A stretch of 64,000 bases of DNA from Mesorhizobium sp. M2A.F.Ca.ET.046.03.2.1 (GTDB lineage Bacteria; Pseudomonadota; Alphaproteobacteria; Rhizobiales; Rhizobiaceae), in contig NZ_CP034449.1 of the NCBI RefSeq assembly GCF_003952425.1, forward strand, positions 744,001 through 808,000. The letters are read 5' to 3'. The notes beneath the pieces are model-generated. The model saw only the letters and a list, made by a program, of their open reading frames with translations, had not been told where the DNA came from and did not search any database. Made by a program: the position numbers and the translations under genes. The stretch's first letter is position 1, and every line of letters begins with the position of its first letter. Shown in pieces: positions 26,074 to 34,935 of this stretch.

Positions 26074-26993
26074 CGCCTGCTCCAGACCCCGGTCGCGCGG
26101 GTGCCGAGCAGCCAGTGGAAAAGGCCGAGCAGCGCCAGCGTGACGGCGAGCAGCACGACGCCAAGTGCTGCGCCCGCGCCCCAGTTGGAATAGAGGCTGG
26201 TGGTCTGCTCCATGCGCATCGCCCACATGATCACCTTGCCGCCGCCCATCAGCGCCGGCGTGACGAAGAAGCCGAGGCAGAGCACGAAGACGATGACCAG
26301 GCCCGAAGCCAGGCCCGGCAGCGACAGCGGAAAGAAGATCTGCCGGAAGGTGGCGGCGGGGCTCGCGCCGAGATTCATGCCGGCGCGCAGGCAGTCGACG
26401 TCGATCGTCTTCATCGAGGCATAGAGCGGCAGCACCAGGAAGGGCAGCATGATGTGGGTCATGCCGATGATGACGCCGGCGAAATTGTTGGCGAGCGGCA
26501 GCGGCTGGGAGATGATTCCGAGATCGATCAGCCACGTGTTGACCAGTCCCTTGCGCTGCAGGATGACCAGCCAGGCATAGGTGCGCACCAGCACCGAGGT
26601 CCAGAACGGCAGGATGACGAAGATCAGGCAGATGGAGGCGGCGCGACGCGGCAGCTGCGAGAGCATGTAGGCCAAGGGATAGCCGAGCAGCACGCAGGCG
26701 CCGGTGACGGTGAAGGCCACCTTGAAGGTGGTGACGAAGGTCTTGATGTAGGATGCCTGCTCGAAGAAGCGCGCGTAATTGGCGGCGCTGAGCTGACCGC
26801 TCTCATCGAACAGCGAAAGCCAGAACAGCCAGCCGATCGGCACGATGATGACGGCGAAGACCAGGAAGAGCCCGGGCGACAGCAGCGCGAGCATGCCATG
26901 CGCTTCCCATCGCGCGTCGGCGTTGAGCGCATCGGCATTGAGCGCCCCATCGCGTCGGGAGGCATGACCGAGACTGGCGGATGCGAGGCTCAT
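26070..26993 (-). CDS. ABC transporter permease, PotB-like
   Basis: The 307-residue product has six membrane segments and the EAA loop DVDCLRAGMNLGASPAATFRQIFFPLS. It pairs with the PotC-like protein downstream. The N-terminal cytoplasmic tail contains a small tandem duplication, ALNADALNADA near residues 17-27, encoded by two nearly identical 15-base units. The ATG at 26993 overlaps the stop of the ATPase gene by four bases. A start at 27086 would extend into that gene and is rejected. Confidence 0.9.
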   Translation of the reverse strand: MSLASASLGHASRRDGALNADALNADARWEAHGMLALLSPGLFLVFAVIIVPIGWLFWLSLFDESGQLSAANYARFFEQASYIKTFVTTFKVAFTVTGACVLLGYPLAYMLSQLPRRAASICLIFVILPFWTSVLVRTYAWLVILQRKGLVNTWLIDLGIISQPLPLANNFAGVIIGMTHIMLPFLVLPLYASMKTIDVDCLRAGMNLGASPAATFRQIFFPLSLPGLASGLVIVFVLCLGFFVTPALMGGGKVIMWAMRMEQTTSLYSNWGAGAALGVVLLAVTLALLGLFHWLLGTRATGVWSRR

Positions 26994-28075
26994 TGGTCGG
27001 CCACCAGCACGACGTCCTGGGCATCGATACCGAGCGTGATCGGCTCGCCCGGCGCCGGCAGTTTCGCCAGCACATCGGAGCGGCAATAGTCGCGCAGGGT
27101 CACCTGCCGGCCGTCCTTGAGCGTGGCGTAGCAGACGAAGCTGTCGCCCTGGTAGATGACGTCGCCGACGGTTGCTGGCAGCAGGTTGACGCCGGTCTCG
27201 CCGACGTCGGCAACCAGGCGCAGCTTTTCCGGCCGCACCACCATCAGATGCCGACCAGTGGACGGCGCCGCATCGTTCATCCGTAACTTCCTGTCCTCGT
27301 ACCAGACGCTGCCATTTCGGCTCTCGACGGGAATGAAGCTGGACTCGCCGATGAAGCCGGCGACGAACTTCGTCCGCGGCCTGGCGTAGAGAACTTCCGG
27401 CTGGTCGATCTGTTCGATGCGCCCGGCATTCATGACGGCGATGCGGTCCGACATGGTGATCGCCTCGCGCTGGTCGTGCGTGACGTAGACCGTCGTCATG
27501 CCGAGCCTGCGATGCAGGTTGCGCAATTCGATCTGCATGTGCTCGCGCAGGCTCTTGTCGAGCGCCGACAGCGGCTCGTCCATCAAGACGATGCGCGGCT
27601 CGAAAACGATGGCGCGGGCCAAGGCCACGCGCTGGCGCTGGCCGCCGGAGAGCTGGTCGACACGGCGCTCGCCGAGGCCCTTCAGTTGCACCAGGTCCAG
27701 CGCCCTCTCGACGCGTTCAGCTGTTTCCGCGGCCGACACGCGGCGCTGCTTGAGTGGAAAGGCGATGTTGTGGAAGACGTTCATATGCGGGAACAGCGCA
27801 TAGTTCTGGAACACCATGCCGATGTTGCGCTTGTGCGGCGGCATGGTGATGATCTCCTCGCCTCCGACCTTGATCGAGCCGGCATTGGCCCGCACGAAGC
27901 CGGCCAGGATCATCAGCAAGGTCGTCTTTCCCGAGCCGGACGGCCCGAGCAGCGTCAGGAATTCGCCCGCCGCGACATCGAGGCTGAGATCGCTGAGGAT
28001 GGAGACCGCGCCGAAGCGCTTCTCAATCCCGCTTATGCCGATGGGCAGCGCGGACTGCGCGAGAGACAACAGCAT
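26990..28075 (-). CDS. ABC transporter ATPase, PotA-like
   Basis: The 361-residue protein has Walker A GPSGSGKTT near residue 49, Q-loop FQNYALFPH, signature LSGGQRQR, Walker B IVLMDEPLSALD and H-switch THDQ, then a TOBE regulatory domain. It energises the permease pair next to it. AAGGAG touches the ATG at 28075 directly, which is too close; the TTG two codons later has ideal spacing and may be the true start. The binding-protein gene precedes it, with a hairpin between. Confidence 0.92.
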   Translation of the reverse strand: MLLSLAQSALPIGISGIEKRFGAVSILSDLSLDVAAGEFLTLLGPSGSGKTTLLMILAGFVRANAGSIKVGGEEIITMPPHKRNIGMVFQNYALFPHMNVFHNIAFPLKQRRVSAAETAERVERALDLVQLKGLGERRVDQLSGGQRQRVALARAIVFEPRIVLMDEPLSALDKSLREHMQIELRNLHRRLGMTTVYVTHDQREAITMSDRIAVMNAGRIEQIDQPEVLYARPRTKFVAGFIGESSFIPVESRNGSVWYEDRKLRMNDAAPSTGRHLMVVRPEKLRLVADVGETGVNLLPATVGDVIYQGDSFVCYATLKDGRQVTLRDYCRSDVLAKLPAPGEPITLGIDAQDVVLVADQ

Positions 28076-28111
28076 CTCCTTCAACTCCGGATCATTTTTG
28101 CGAAACGATGC

Positions 28112-28138
28112 GGAGCGGCGCCGCAAGGACGCCACTCC
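28112..28138 (-). promoter_or_regulatory. hairpin after the binding-protein gene
   Basis: On the minus strand GGAGTGGCG pairs with CGCCGCTCC (one G-T pair) just after the stop of the solute-binding protein gene and before the ATPase gene. Such hairpins often protect the message of the binding protein, which is needed in excess. No T-run follows. Confidence 0.55.
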
Positions 28139-28148
28139 GGTACGATCC

Positions 28149-29189
28149 TCATTGCTGGATCAGGTTGTTGAACTTCTCCGTCGCCTCGACGAGGGTGTCG
28201 CGCCAGAAGGCCGGGTCCTGCAGCACCTGCTTCTTGACGTTCTCGGGTGAGGAATTGATGTCCTTGATGCGCTCGGGCGGGATCTTGCCGGTCTCGAAAG
28301 CCTTCTCGTTGGCCGGGCCGTTGTCGACATAGAGCGGCAAGTTGGCCTGGAGATCGGGGCTGACGAACTTGGCCAGCGCCTTCATGGCGATGTCCTTGTT
28401 CTTCGAGCCCTTCGGGATGACCATGCAGTCGGCGGTCAGCACGCCCTGGTCGAAGGAGAAGCTGACCGGCGCACCGCTCTTCTTCAGTGTGCCGGCGCGG
28501 CCGTTCCAGATGCTGGCCATATCGACCTCGCCGTCCTTGACGAGCTGCATGGCCTGTGCGCCGGAGGTCCACCAGGCATCGATATGACCCTTGATCTTGT
28601 CGACGGATTGCAGCGCACCGTCGATGTCGACCGGGTAGACCTTGTCGATTGGAATGCCCTTGGCGAGAGCGGCGACGCTCAGCGTCTCCGTCGCCTGGCT
28701 GCCGGAGAGCGCGCGGCGGCCGGGGAATTTCTCGACGTTCCAGAAATCGGCCCAGGTCTTCGGGCCTTTGTCGCCGAAGACATCGGTCCGGTAGATCAGC
28801 ACGACGGACGTGTAGGAGATGCCGACCCAGTCGTCATGCACGAGCTTGGGATTGATGCCGGTCTTGTCGATGACATTGTAGTCCAGTTTCTCGAACAGGC
28901 CTTCCTTGGAGCCGCGCGCGCATTCGTCGGCGCCAAGCTCGGTGATATCCCATTTGACGGCGTTGCCGGTGACCTGCAGGCGCACGTCGTCGAGGCCGTT
29001 GGTGGTGTCCTGCTTGATGGTGATGCCGAGTTCCTTGGCCGTCGGATCGAAGAAGGCCTTGGTTTGCGCTTCCTGATAGGTGCCGCCCCATGAGGCGACG
29101 GTGATGGTGTCGGCGGCCGACGCCGGAACGGCGGCCGATGCCAGCAGCCCGGCAATCGCCAGGCCGTGAATAAAAAGTCTCTTCGTCAT
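28149..29189 (-). CDS. polyamine-type ABC solute-binding protein
   Basis: The 346-residue periplasmic protein has a Sec signal peptide cut near residue 25 (SAAVPASAAD), then DTITVASWGGTYQEAQ, a PotD/PotF-type (SBP_bac_8) fold. WDITELGADECARG and YRTDVFGDKGPKTWADFW are typical of this cluster, whose members bind polyamines, opines or amino acid derivatives. It is the first gene of an operon with ATPase, two permeases, gamma-glutamyltransferase, an acyl-CoA ligase and a reductase. Confidence 0.9.
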   Translation of the reverse strand: MTKRLFIHGLAIAGLLASAAVPASAADTITVASWGGTYQEAQTKAFFDPTAKELGITIKQDTTNGLDDVRLQVTGNAVKWDITELGADECARGSKEGLFEKLDYNVIDKTGINPKLVHDDWVGISYTSVVLIYRTDVFGDKGPKTWADFWNVEKFPGRRALSGSQATETLSVAALAKGIPIDKVYPVDIDGALQSVDKIKGHIDAWWTSGAQAMQLVKDGEVDMASIWNGRAGTLKKSGAPVSFSFDQGVLTADCMVIPKGSKNKDIAMKALAKFVSPDLQANLPLYVDNGPANEKAFETGKIPPERIKDINSSPENVKKQVLQDPAFWRDTLVEATEKFNNLIQQ

Positions 29190-29239
29190 TTTCGCTTCTC
29201 CAACCGGTGTTCCCGTTATCGTTGATTTGGTATGCTAAT

Positions 29240-29249
29240 TTGTATACAA
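29240..29249. promoter_or_regulatory. candidate GntR operator TTGTATACAA
   Basis: The perfect palindrome TTGTATACAA fits the FadR/VanR-type GntR consensus T-N-GT-N3-AC-N-A. It sits 51 bases upstream of the binding-protein start and between it and the divergent GntR gene, where a local repressor would be expected to act. A degenerate second site (TTGGTATGCTAA) overlaps it on the left. Confidence 0.6.
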
Positions 29250-29415
29250 TTTTGAGTGTAATTCGACGGAAGCCGATGTCAACATGGGCTTCAGGTTTTT
29301 GATGGTGGAGAAGCGGGACAGTTCGAAGCGGCCGCGCACGCGACAGGGTCTGTTCAAGCGGGCGCTAAAAGGCACTAGACTGCGATTCCATGACTGACCG
29401 TTGGAGGCGGGACGT

Positions 29416-30117
29416 TTGAGCAAGGAAAGAAAAAACACGCTGCGCGACTCGGTCTTCGAGAAGCTGAAGGCGTTGATCATCACCGGCCAGATCCCGCCGG
29501 GCGGCCGCGTGACGGAAAACGAGATCGCCGAGCGCCTCAAGGTCAGCCGCACGCCGGTGCGTGAAGCCTTCAACCGGCTGGAACGCGACGGGCTGGTGAT
29601 CGGCCGGCCGCGCCAGGGCTATGTGGTGGCCGAATTCAACATCACCATGTTCCGCGAGGCCTTCGACATCCGCGAATTGCTTGATGGCCGCGCGACCGAG
29701 CTGGCCGCGGCCAATGCGAGCGCCGCCGACAAGGCGAAATTGCGCGAGATGCTCGCCGAATGCGAAAGGCTGGCGGCGATCCCGGATCGCAGCACGCGCG
29801 AAAAATTCGAGGAGCTCCAGGTCGGCATCGACCTGCACCGGGTGATCGCCGAAATCGGCGGAAACGAGATGCTCCATGGCATGCTCTGCGGCATCCTCGA
29901 CAAGTGCCAGCAATATGTCTGGACCGAGCTTCTGTGGCTGGACGAATGGAAGCTTACCCGCGAGGAGCACGCTGGCATCGTCGACGCGATCTGCGCCGGC
30001 GATGTGGCTCTGGCCGGCGAGCGCGCCCGCGCGCATGTGCGCGGCTCACGCGAGAACATCCTGCGCCTGCTGCAGGCCAAGTCCGACTATCAGGGATTCT
30101 TCGCCAAGGCTTCTTGA
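29416..30117 (+). CDS. GntR-family regulator (FCD domain)
   Basis: The 233-residue product has an N-terminal winged HTH (LKALIITGQIPPGGRVTENEIAERL, SRTPVREAFNRLERDGLV) and a C-terminal all-helical FCD domain with metal-binding residues (D and H in GIDLHRVIAEIGGNEML and EEHAGIVDAICAGD). It is divergent from the ABC/ggt operon and probably represses it. The TTG at 29416 is preferred, as GGAGG lies eight bases upstream; a TTG at 29401 is in frame but has no ribosome site. Confidence 0.9.
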   Translation: MSKERKNTLRDSVFEKLKALIITGQIPPGGRVTENEIAERLKVSRTPVREAFNRLERDGLVIGRPRQGYVVAEFNITMFREAFDIRELLDGRATELAAANASAADKAKLREMLAECERLAAIPDRSTREKFEELQVGIDLHRVIAEIGGNEMLHGMLCGILDKCQQYVWTELLWLDEWKLTREEHAGIVDAICAGDVALAGERARAHVRGSRENILRLLQAKSDYQGFFAKAS

Positions 30118-30134
30118 GTCTTGAGCCCTGTCCG

Positions 30135-31220
30135 TCAGCTGGAAAGCATGGGGCAGTTGGCGCCGCGCCGCAGACTGACATGCGCCACGTCGCCGACGCT
30201 GAATTGAAAACCGTCGGCGCGCCGCGGCGCGTCGATGACTATCGCAGTCCCCTGCCCGAGCTCGGCATGCAGGCGCAGCGTGCGGCCGTGGAAGACGACA
30301 CCGCTGACCCGCGCCGGCGCGGTGCCCTCGCCGGATTCGCTGGCGGCGAGAAGATCTTCCGGGCGCACGCCAATGGTGCGGGTGTCGCCGGCGGCCGGCG
30401 TCTCGCTGCTGTCTGAGGTCGCCTCCAGCGGCAGCTCGCCGGCGGCGAAGCGCAGGCGTTCGCCGTCTCGGCCGACGAAGAGCGACTGCAAGAGATTCAT
30501 CGTGCCGATGAAGGAGGCGACGAAGCGCGTCGCGGGCCGGTCGTAGAGCGTTGCCGGCGCTGCGATCTGCTCGATGCGGCCCTTGTTCATGACGACGATG
30601 CGGTCGGAGATCGACAGCGCCTCGGTCTGGTCGTGGGTAACCATGACGAAGGTGGTGCCGAGCCGCGACTGCAGCCGTTTCAATTCGACCTGCATCTGCT
30701 CGCGCAGATGCGCGTCGAGCGCCGACAGCGGCTCGTCGAGAAGGAGCACGCGCGGCTCGCAGACAATGGCGCGAGCTAGCGCGACGCGCTGGCGCTGGCC
30801 GCCGGACAATTCGGAGACGCGGGCGCGCAGCTTGTCGGCGAGGCCAACCATGTCGAGCGCCTCGCGGATGCGTTTTGCCTGCTCGGTGCCGGACATTTTG
30901 CGCAGCGACAGTCCGAAGCCGACATTGGCCGCGACATCCATGTGCGGGAACAGCGCATAGTCCTGGAAGACGGTGTTCACCGGCCGGTCGAAGGGCCGCA
31001 AGCCCGTGATGTCGCGGCCTTCGAGCAGGACATTGCCGCTGGTTGGGCTTTCGAAGCCGGCAATGACGCGGAGGCTCGTCGTCTTGCCGCAGCCGGAGGG
31101 ACCAAGCAGCGTCAGGAATTCGCCCGGAGCGATGTCGAGATCGACGCTATCAAGACCAACAATGCCGCCGGGGAAGACTTTCGAGACTTTCTGCAACCGA
31201 ACGAGCGCATCAGGCGCCAT
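30135..31220 (-). CDS. ABC transporter ATPase, PotA/PotG-like
   Basis: The 361-residue product has Walker A GPSGCGKTT near residue 40, FQDYALFPHMDV, signature LSGGQRQR, Walker B VLLLDEPLSALD and THDQTEAL, followed by a TOBE domain. It is the ATPase for the permeases at 33192-34909. Its ATG at 31220 lies inside the end of the XRE-cupin regulator gene (overlap of 11 bases), so the two are translationally linked. The frame stays open to 31376, but that part is inside the regulator gene. Confidence 0.92.
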   Translation of the reverse strand: MAPDALVRLQKVSKVFPGGIVGLDSVDLDIAPGEFLTLLGPSGCGKTTSLRVIAGFESPTSGNVLLEGRDITGLRPFDRPVNTVFQDYALFPHMDVAANVGFGLSLRKMSGTEQAKRIREALDMVGLADKLRARVSELSGGQRQRVALARAIVCEPRVLLLDEPLSALDAHLREQMQVELKRLQSRLGTTFVMVTHDQTEALSISDRIVVMNKGRIEQIAAPATLYDRPATRFVASFIGTMNLLQSLFVGRDGERLRFAAGELPLEATSDSSETPAAGDTRTIGVRPEDLLAASESGEGTAPARVSGVVFHGRTLRLHAELGQGTAIVIDAPRRADGFQFSVGDVAHVSLRRGANCPMLSS

Positions 31221-31818
31221 CGCGCACCTCGGACGGTTTTGTCGTGTTGACCCACAGGATCTGGCATCGCTCCGCTCCCGGATTGCGGAAGGCGTGCAGC
31301 AGCGTGCTTTTGAAGGCAAAACTGTCGCCGGCCTTAAGCACATAGGTCGTTGCGTCGACCACCAGCTCGACCTCACCGGTCATGACGAAGCCGAATTCGT
31401 GGCCGGCATGGGCGTAGGCTTCCGCCGTGCCGCCGCCGGCCTCGACCGTGACCAGCATGCCGGTGAGCGTGGCGGCGGGCGGCGACAGCAGCGCCTTGGC
31501 GATGCCCTCGGACTTCACCGGGATCGCGCGACGCTTATCGGCGCGCACGCAGTAGAGGTCGTTGACCGCCTCATTGCCGTCGGTGATCAGCGCCGACGGC
31601 TCGATGTCGAGGGCGGCGGCCAGCGGCCAGATCACCTTGACGCGCAGCGAGGACATGCCGCGTTCGATCTGGCTCAGCGCGCCGATGGAGATGCCGGCTT
31701 TGGCGGCCAAGTCGGCCAGCGAGAGGTTGCGCTCCAGGCGCAATGCCCGCACCCGCCGGCCGACGCGGATGTCGGCATCGTCTTTCGGTTTTGTTGCCGC
31801 TTCGTCAAAAATGTCCAT
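31210..31818 (-). CDS. XRE-cupin regulator, PuuR-like
   Basis: The 202-residue product has an HTH at residues 22-75 (VGRRVRALRLERNLSLADLAAKAG, ISIGALSQIERGMSSLRV) and a C-terminal cupin (HAGHEFGFVMTGEVELVVD, LKAGDSFAFKSTLLHAFRNPG). This architecture and its setting, with a polyamine-type ABC transporter and a PuuB-like oxidase, match PuuR, the putrescine-responsive repressor. Candidate target sites lie at 34936-34951 and 36319-36334. The ATG at 31818 is used; an extension to 31989 would run through repeat C2. Confidence 0.88.
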   Translation of the reverse strand: MDIFDEAATKPKDDADIRVGRRVRALRLERNLSLADLAAKAGISIGALSQIERGMSSLRVKVIWPLAAALDIEPSALITDGNEAVNDLYCVRADKRRAIPVKSEGIAKALLSPPAATLTGMLVTVEAGGGTAEAYAHAGHEFGFVMTGEVELVVDATTYVLKAGDSFAFKSTLLHAFRNPGAERCQILWVNTTKPSEVRDGA

Positions 31819-31896
31819 TCGTTCGTCCCTGTTGCAGTCAAGCAAGCCGGCTTCTGACCAATTCGGCTTCGTGACTAGGTTCTTATCTTGCCAGAC

Positions 31897-32084
31897 GGTG
31901 GCGCCGCCCCTCATCGCCCTGCCGGGCACTTCTCCCCGTATAGAGACGGGGAGAAGAGGCTGACTGCGGCGCTGGCTCGTTTCCTGCAACGCCGGCGATT
32001 GGCGAAATCGCCGGCGACAGCGCCCCTCTCCCCGTCACTATACGGGGAGAGGATGCCGGCAGGCAGGTGAGGGGCAGCACCACC
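31897..32084. repeat. repeat family C copy 2, inside an operon
   Basis: An imperfect palindrome: GGTGGCGCCGCCCCTCA pairs with TGAGGGGCAGCACCACC, TTCTCCCCGTATAGAGACGG and its partner CTCCCCGTCACTATACGG sit inside. The core CCTGCAACGCCGGCGATTGG matches the spacer of C1. It separates the binding-protein gene from the regulator gene of the same strand. Confidence 0.8.
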
Positions 32085-32099
32085 TTCGGCAATTGGCCC

Positions 32100-33164
32100 T
32101 CAACCCCCTGCCTTCACCTTCTCGAACATCTTGGCCATATCGTCATTCTGCTTCATCGGTCCGGTGAAGATCGTGCTCTTCAGCATCACGTCCGGGTCCG
32201 CCGGCAGCTGCAGCTTGTCGAGCTCGTCCTTCGACACGCCGGCGAAGGCAGTCGAGAGCGAGCTGCCATAGCCGTAGGACTGGATGAGGAACTTGCCCGA
32301 GTCGGCGTCGAGCCGGCTGTTTATGAAGTCATAGGCGAGATCGACGTTCTTGGCGTCCTTGAGCATGACGAAGCCGCAGGCCCAGGTCAGCATGCCTTCC
32401 TTCGGCTTCATGAACTCGACCGGCACGCCCTGCTTCTTCAGCGAGGTGGCCGACGCGTTCCAGGTCATCGCGGCGACCAGCTGGCCGCTCGCCAGCGCCT
32501 GCTCGACCGAGGTCATGTCGGTGGTGTAGCTGGAGAGCAGCGGCCGCTGCTCGCGCAGCTTTTCGGCGACCTTCTCCATCTGGTCCGGCGTCATGTCGAA
32601 GGGATTCACGCCGGCCAGAAGAGCGGCGACGATCGGCGTGTCATGGACCGCATCGATGGTCGCCATGCGGCCGGCATATTGCTTGTCCCACAAAAGGTTC
32701 CAGCTCGCCTCAGGGTTCTTCACCAGATCGGTGCGGTAGAGGATCGAGGTGTTGCCCCAGTCCCACGGCACCATCCACACCTTGCCGTCGCCGGCCTGCA
32801 GGTCGGGCAGGTTCTTGAACACCGGGAAGACCGAATCCCAGTTCTTGATGCGCTTGGTGTCGATCGGCTGCAGCAGGCCTTCCTTGTTCCAGCGCGCCAC
32901 CTTGTCGTAGCAGGGATGCGCGATGTCGGGCCGGAAGCCGGCCTTGACCTTGGTGAAGGCGTCGTCGTCGTCGCCGAAGATCGTCGCCTCGACGCCGTCC
33001 GGATGCGCGGCGAGGAAGCTCTTGTTGAAGTCCGGCAGTTCGTAGCCCGACCAGGTGAAATATTGCAGCTTGTCGGCGGCAAAAGCGACCGTCGACGACA
33101 GCGCCATGGCCAGGGCCGCGAGACCCGCCAGGGCCCCGGTTGTCGATTTCAGGTGTACTGTCAT
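32100..33164 (-). CDS. polyamine-type ABC solute-binding protein
   Basis: The 354-residue product has a signal peptide ending near AFAAD (residue 30), then LQYFTWSGYELPDF, a PotD/PotF fold. KVWMVPWDWGNTSILYRTDL and GQLVAAMTWNASATSL are characteristic ligand-pocket regions. Repeat C2 follows its stop and could stabilise or end its transcript. It is encoded after its two permeases, the reverse of the other operon in this window. Confidence 0.9.
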   Translation of the reverse strand: MTVHLKSTTGALAGLAALAMALSSTVAFAADKLQYFTWSGYELPDFNKSFLAAHPDGVEATIFGDDDDAFTKVKAGFRPDIAHPCYDKVARWNKEGLLQPIDTKRIKNWDSVFPVFKNLPDLQAGDGKVWMVPWDWGNTSILYRTDLVKNPEASWNLLWDKQYAGRMATIDAVHDTPIVAALLAGVNPFDMTPDQMEKVAEKLREQRPLLSSYTTDMTSVEQALASGQLVAAMTWNASATSLKKQGVPVEFMKPKEGMLTWACGFVMLKDAKNVDLAYDFINSRLDADSGKFLIQSYGYGSSLSTAFAGVSKDELDKLQLPADPDVMLKSTIFTGPMKQNDDMAKMFEKVKAGG

Positions 33165-33191
33165 TTTCGTTCTCCTCTTCTTTGTTGTGCT

Positions 33192-34010
33192 TCAGGCTGG
33201 ATTGCGGCGCGCGGCGCCGAGGCCGCGATGGCGCAGGATTTCGGCGGTTCCGGCGATGATGAAGGACACGGTAAGGATCGCCGTTCCCAGCGCCATCACC
33301 GTCGGCAGCGAGCGCGGGAAACGCAGCTGGCTCCAGATGTAGAGCGGCAGCGTCGGCTCGGTGCCGGCGAGGAAGAAGACGACGATGAACTCGTCGAAGG
33401 AAATCAGGAAAGAAAGCATGAAGGCCGACAGCACGGCGGGCGCGCTCAGCGGCAGCATGACACGCCGGAACGTCGTCCAGTCGGAAGCGCCGAGATCGAG
33501 CGCGGCTTCGCGGATCGTCTTCGGGATGGCGGCGAAGCGGCTGCGCATCACCACCACCGTTGTCGGCAGCGCGACGAGGATGTGGCCCAGCACGATCGAG
33601 ACGCGCGAGGGGCCGAGGCCGATGAGGTTGACCAGAATCAAGAGCGAAATGCCGACGATGACGCCAGGGATCAGGATTGGCAGCCGGGCGATGGCGCTGA
33701 TCGTGGCGGCGAGTGGGGAGCGGCCGTAGAGGTCCATATAGGAGACGGTGATGCCGCAGAGCGTCGCCCCGCAGGCGGCGATGACGCCGATGACCAGGCT
33801 GTTGCCCAAGGCGCCGGACAGCGCCGGATTGCCGTAGAGCGTCTCATACCATTCAAGCGTGAAACCCTGCAGCGGAAACGCCGCCTGGATGGAGTTGTTG
33901 AAGGAAAACAGCGGGATCAAAAGCACGGGCAAATAGAGGAAGACGAGATAGCCGAGCACATAGAGGCCGAGCCAGCCGCCGCCTGCGTTGATGTCGGCCC
34001 GCCCGCTCAT
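33192..34010 (-). CDS. ABC transporter permease, PotC/PotI-like
   Basis: The 272-residue product has six membrane segments and the EAA loop IPKTIREAALDLGASDWTTFRRVMLPLS. The ATG at 34010 overlaps the stop of the upstream permease gene by four bases. An in-frame start at 34061 would add a basic leader with no ribosome site. It pairs with the PotB-like permease. Confidence 0.9.
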   Translation of the reverse strand: MSGRADINAGGGWLGLYVLGYLVFLYLPVLLIPLFSFNNSIQAAFPLQGFTLEWYETLYGNPALSGALGNSLVIGVIAACGATLCGITVSYMDLYGRSPLAATISAIARLPILIPGVIVGISLLILVNLIGLGPSRVSIVLGHILVALPTTVVVMRSRFAAIPKTIREAALDLGASDWTTFRRVMLPLSAPAVLSAFMLSFLISFDEFIVVFFLAGTEPTLPLYIWSQLRFPRSLPTVMALGTAILTVSFIIAGTAEILRHRGLGAARRNPA

Positions 34011-34909
34011 GTGCGGCTGCCGAACCTGCGGTCGGCGCCGCGCGCGACGAGCACCACGCACAGGATCACCAGCATGACGCAGACAGAGAGCGCGGCGCCG
34101 AACGGCCAGTCATTGGCCTTGCCGAACTGCGACTGGATCAGCGTGCCGATCATGGTGCTGGCTGGACCGCCGACCATGGCCGGCGTGACATAGTCGCCGA
34201 CCGTCGGCACGAAGACGACGAGCGCGGCGGCCAGCACGCCCGGCATGGAATTGGGCAGCACGACGCGGCGGAAGCTGGTGAAGGGCCGCGCGCCGAGATC
34301 GGAGGCGGCTTCGAGCAGCGATTTCGGGATCGTGTCGAGCGCCACATAGATCGGCAGGATGGCGAAGGGGGCGTAGGCATGGGCGAGCGTGACCACCACC
34401 GCGGCCGGCGTGTTGAGGAAAGCCAGCGTCGGCTCCTTCCAGAGGCCGGTCTCGATGAAGGCGGAATTCAGCACGCCGTTATAGGCGAGCACGATCTTCC
34501 AGGCGAAGACGCGCAAGAGGTAGCTGGTCCAGAACGGCAGGGTGACGAGGAAAAGCAAAAGGTTGCGGCGGCGGCCGGCATGGAAGGCGAGGTAATAGGC
34601 GACCGGATAGGCGGTAACGACCGTCGCAAGCGTGACCAGGCCGGCAATGACCAGCGAGCGCAGCGTCACCGTCCAGTAGAGCGGATCGGTGGCGACGGTG
34701 AGGAAATTCTCCGCCGTTAGGCCGACCCCAAGCAGCGAGCCGTCATTGCCCCTGAAGGCGAGGAAGACCACAAGGCCGAGCGCAAAGAGGATCAGGAAGA
34801 ATGTGACCAGCCCGCCCGGCAGCAGCATGGCGAAGCGGAAGACCGGCGAGATGCGGTTTTCCGGCAAGGGCCGTGCTGCAACGACGGTCGACGACATTGA
34901 ACTGCCCAT
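34007..34909 (-). CDS. ABC transporter permease, PotB/PotH-like
   Basis: The 300-residue product has six membrane segments. The EAA loop is IPKSLLEAASDLGARPFTSFRRVVLP. It is the first gene of the transporter group and is preceded by a promoter (TTGACA at 34953-34958 on the minus strand) whose spacer contains a candidate PuuR-like operator. Confidence 0.9.
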   Translation of the reverse strand: MGSSMSSTVVAARPLPENRISPVFRFAMLLPGGLVTFFLILFALGLVVFLAFRGNDGSLLGVGLTAENFLTVATDPLYWTVTLRSLVIAGLVTLATVVTAYPVAYYLAFHAGRRRNLLLFLVTLPFWTSYLLRVFAWKIVLAYNGVLNSAFIETGLWKEPTLAFLNTPAAVVVTLAHAYAPFAILPIYVALDTIPKSLLEAASDLGARPFTSFRRVVLPNSMPGVLAAALVVFVPTVGDYVTPAMVGGPASTMIGTLIQSQFGKANDWPFGAALSVCVMLVILCVVLVARGADRRFGSRT

Positions 34910-34935
34910 CGGAATTCTGAAATCGCCTAATGATT

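Noticed and set aside
32067..34193. Open plus-strand frame of over 700 codons
   Set aside because: Antisense to the polyamine-type binding protein and permeases; its translation is rich in Arg, His, Gln and Asp with no motif.
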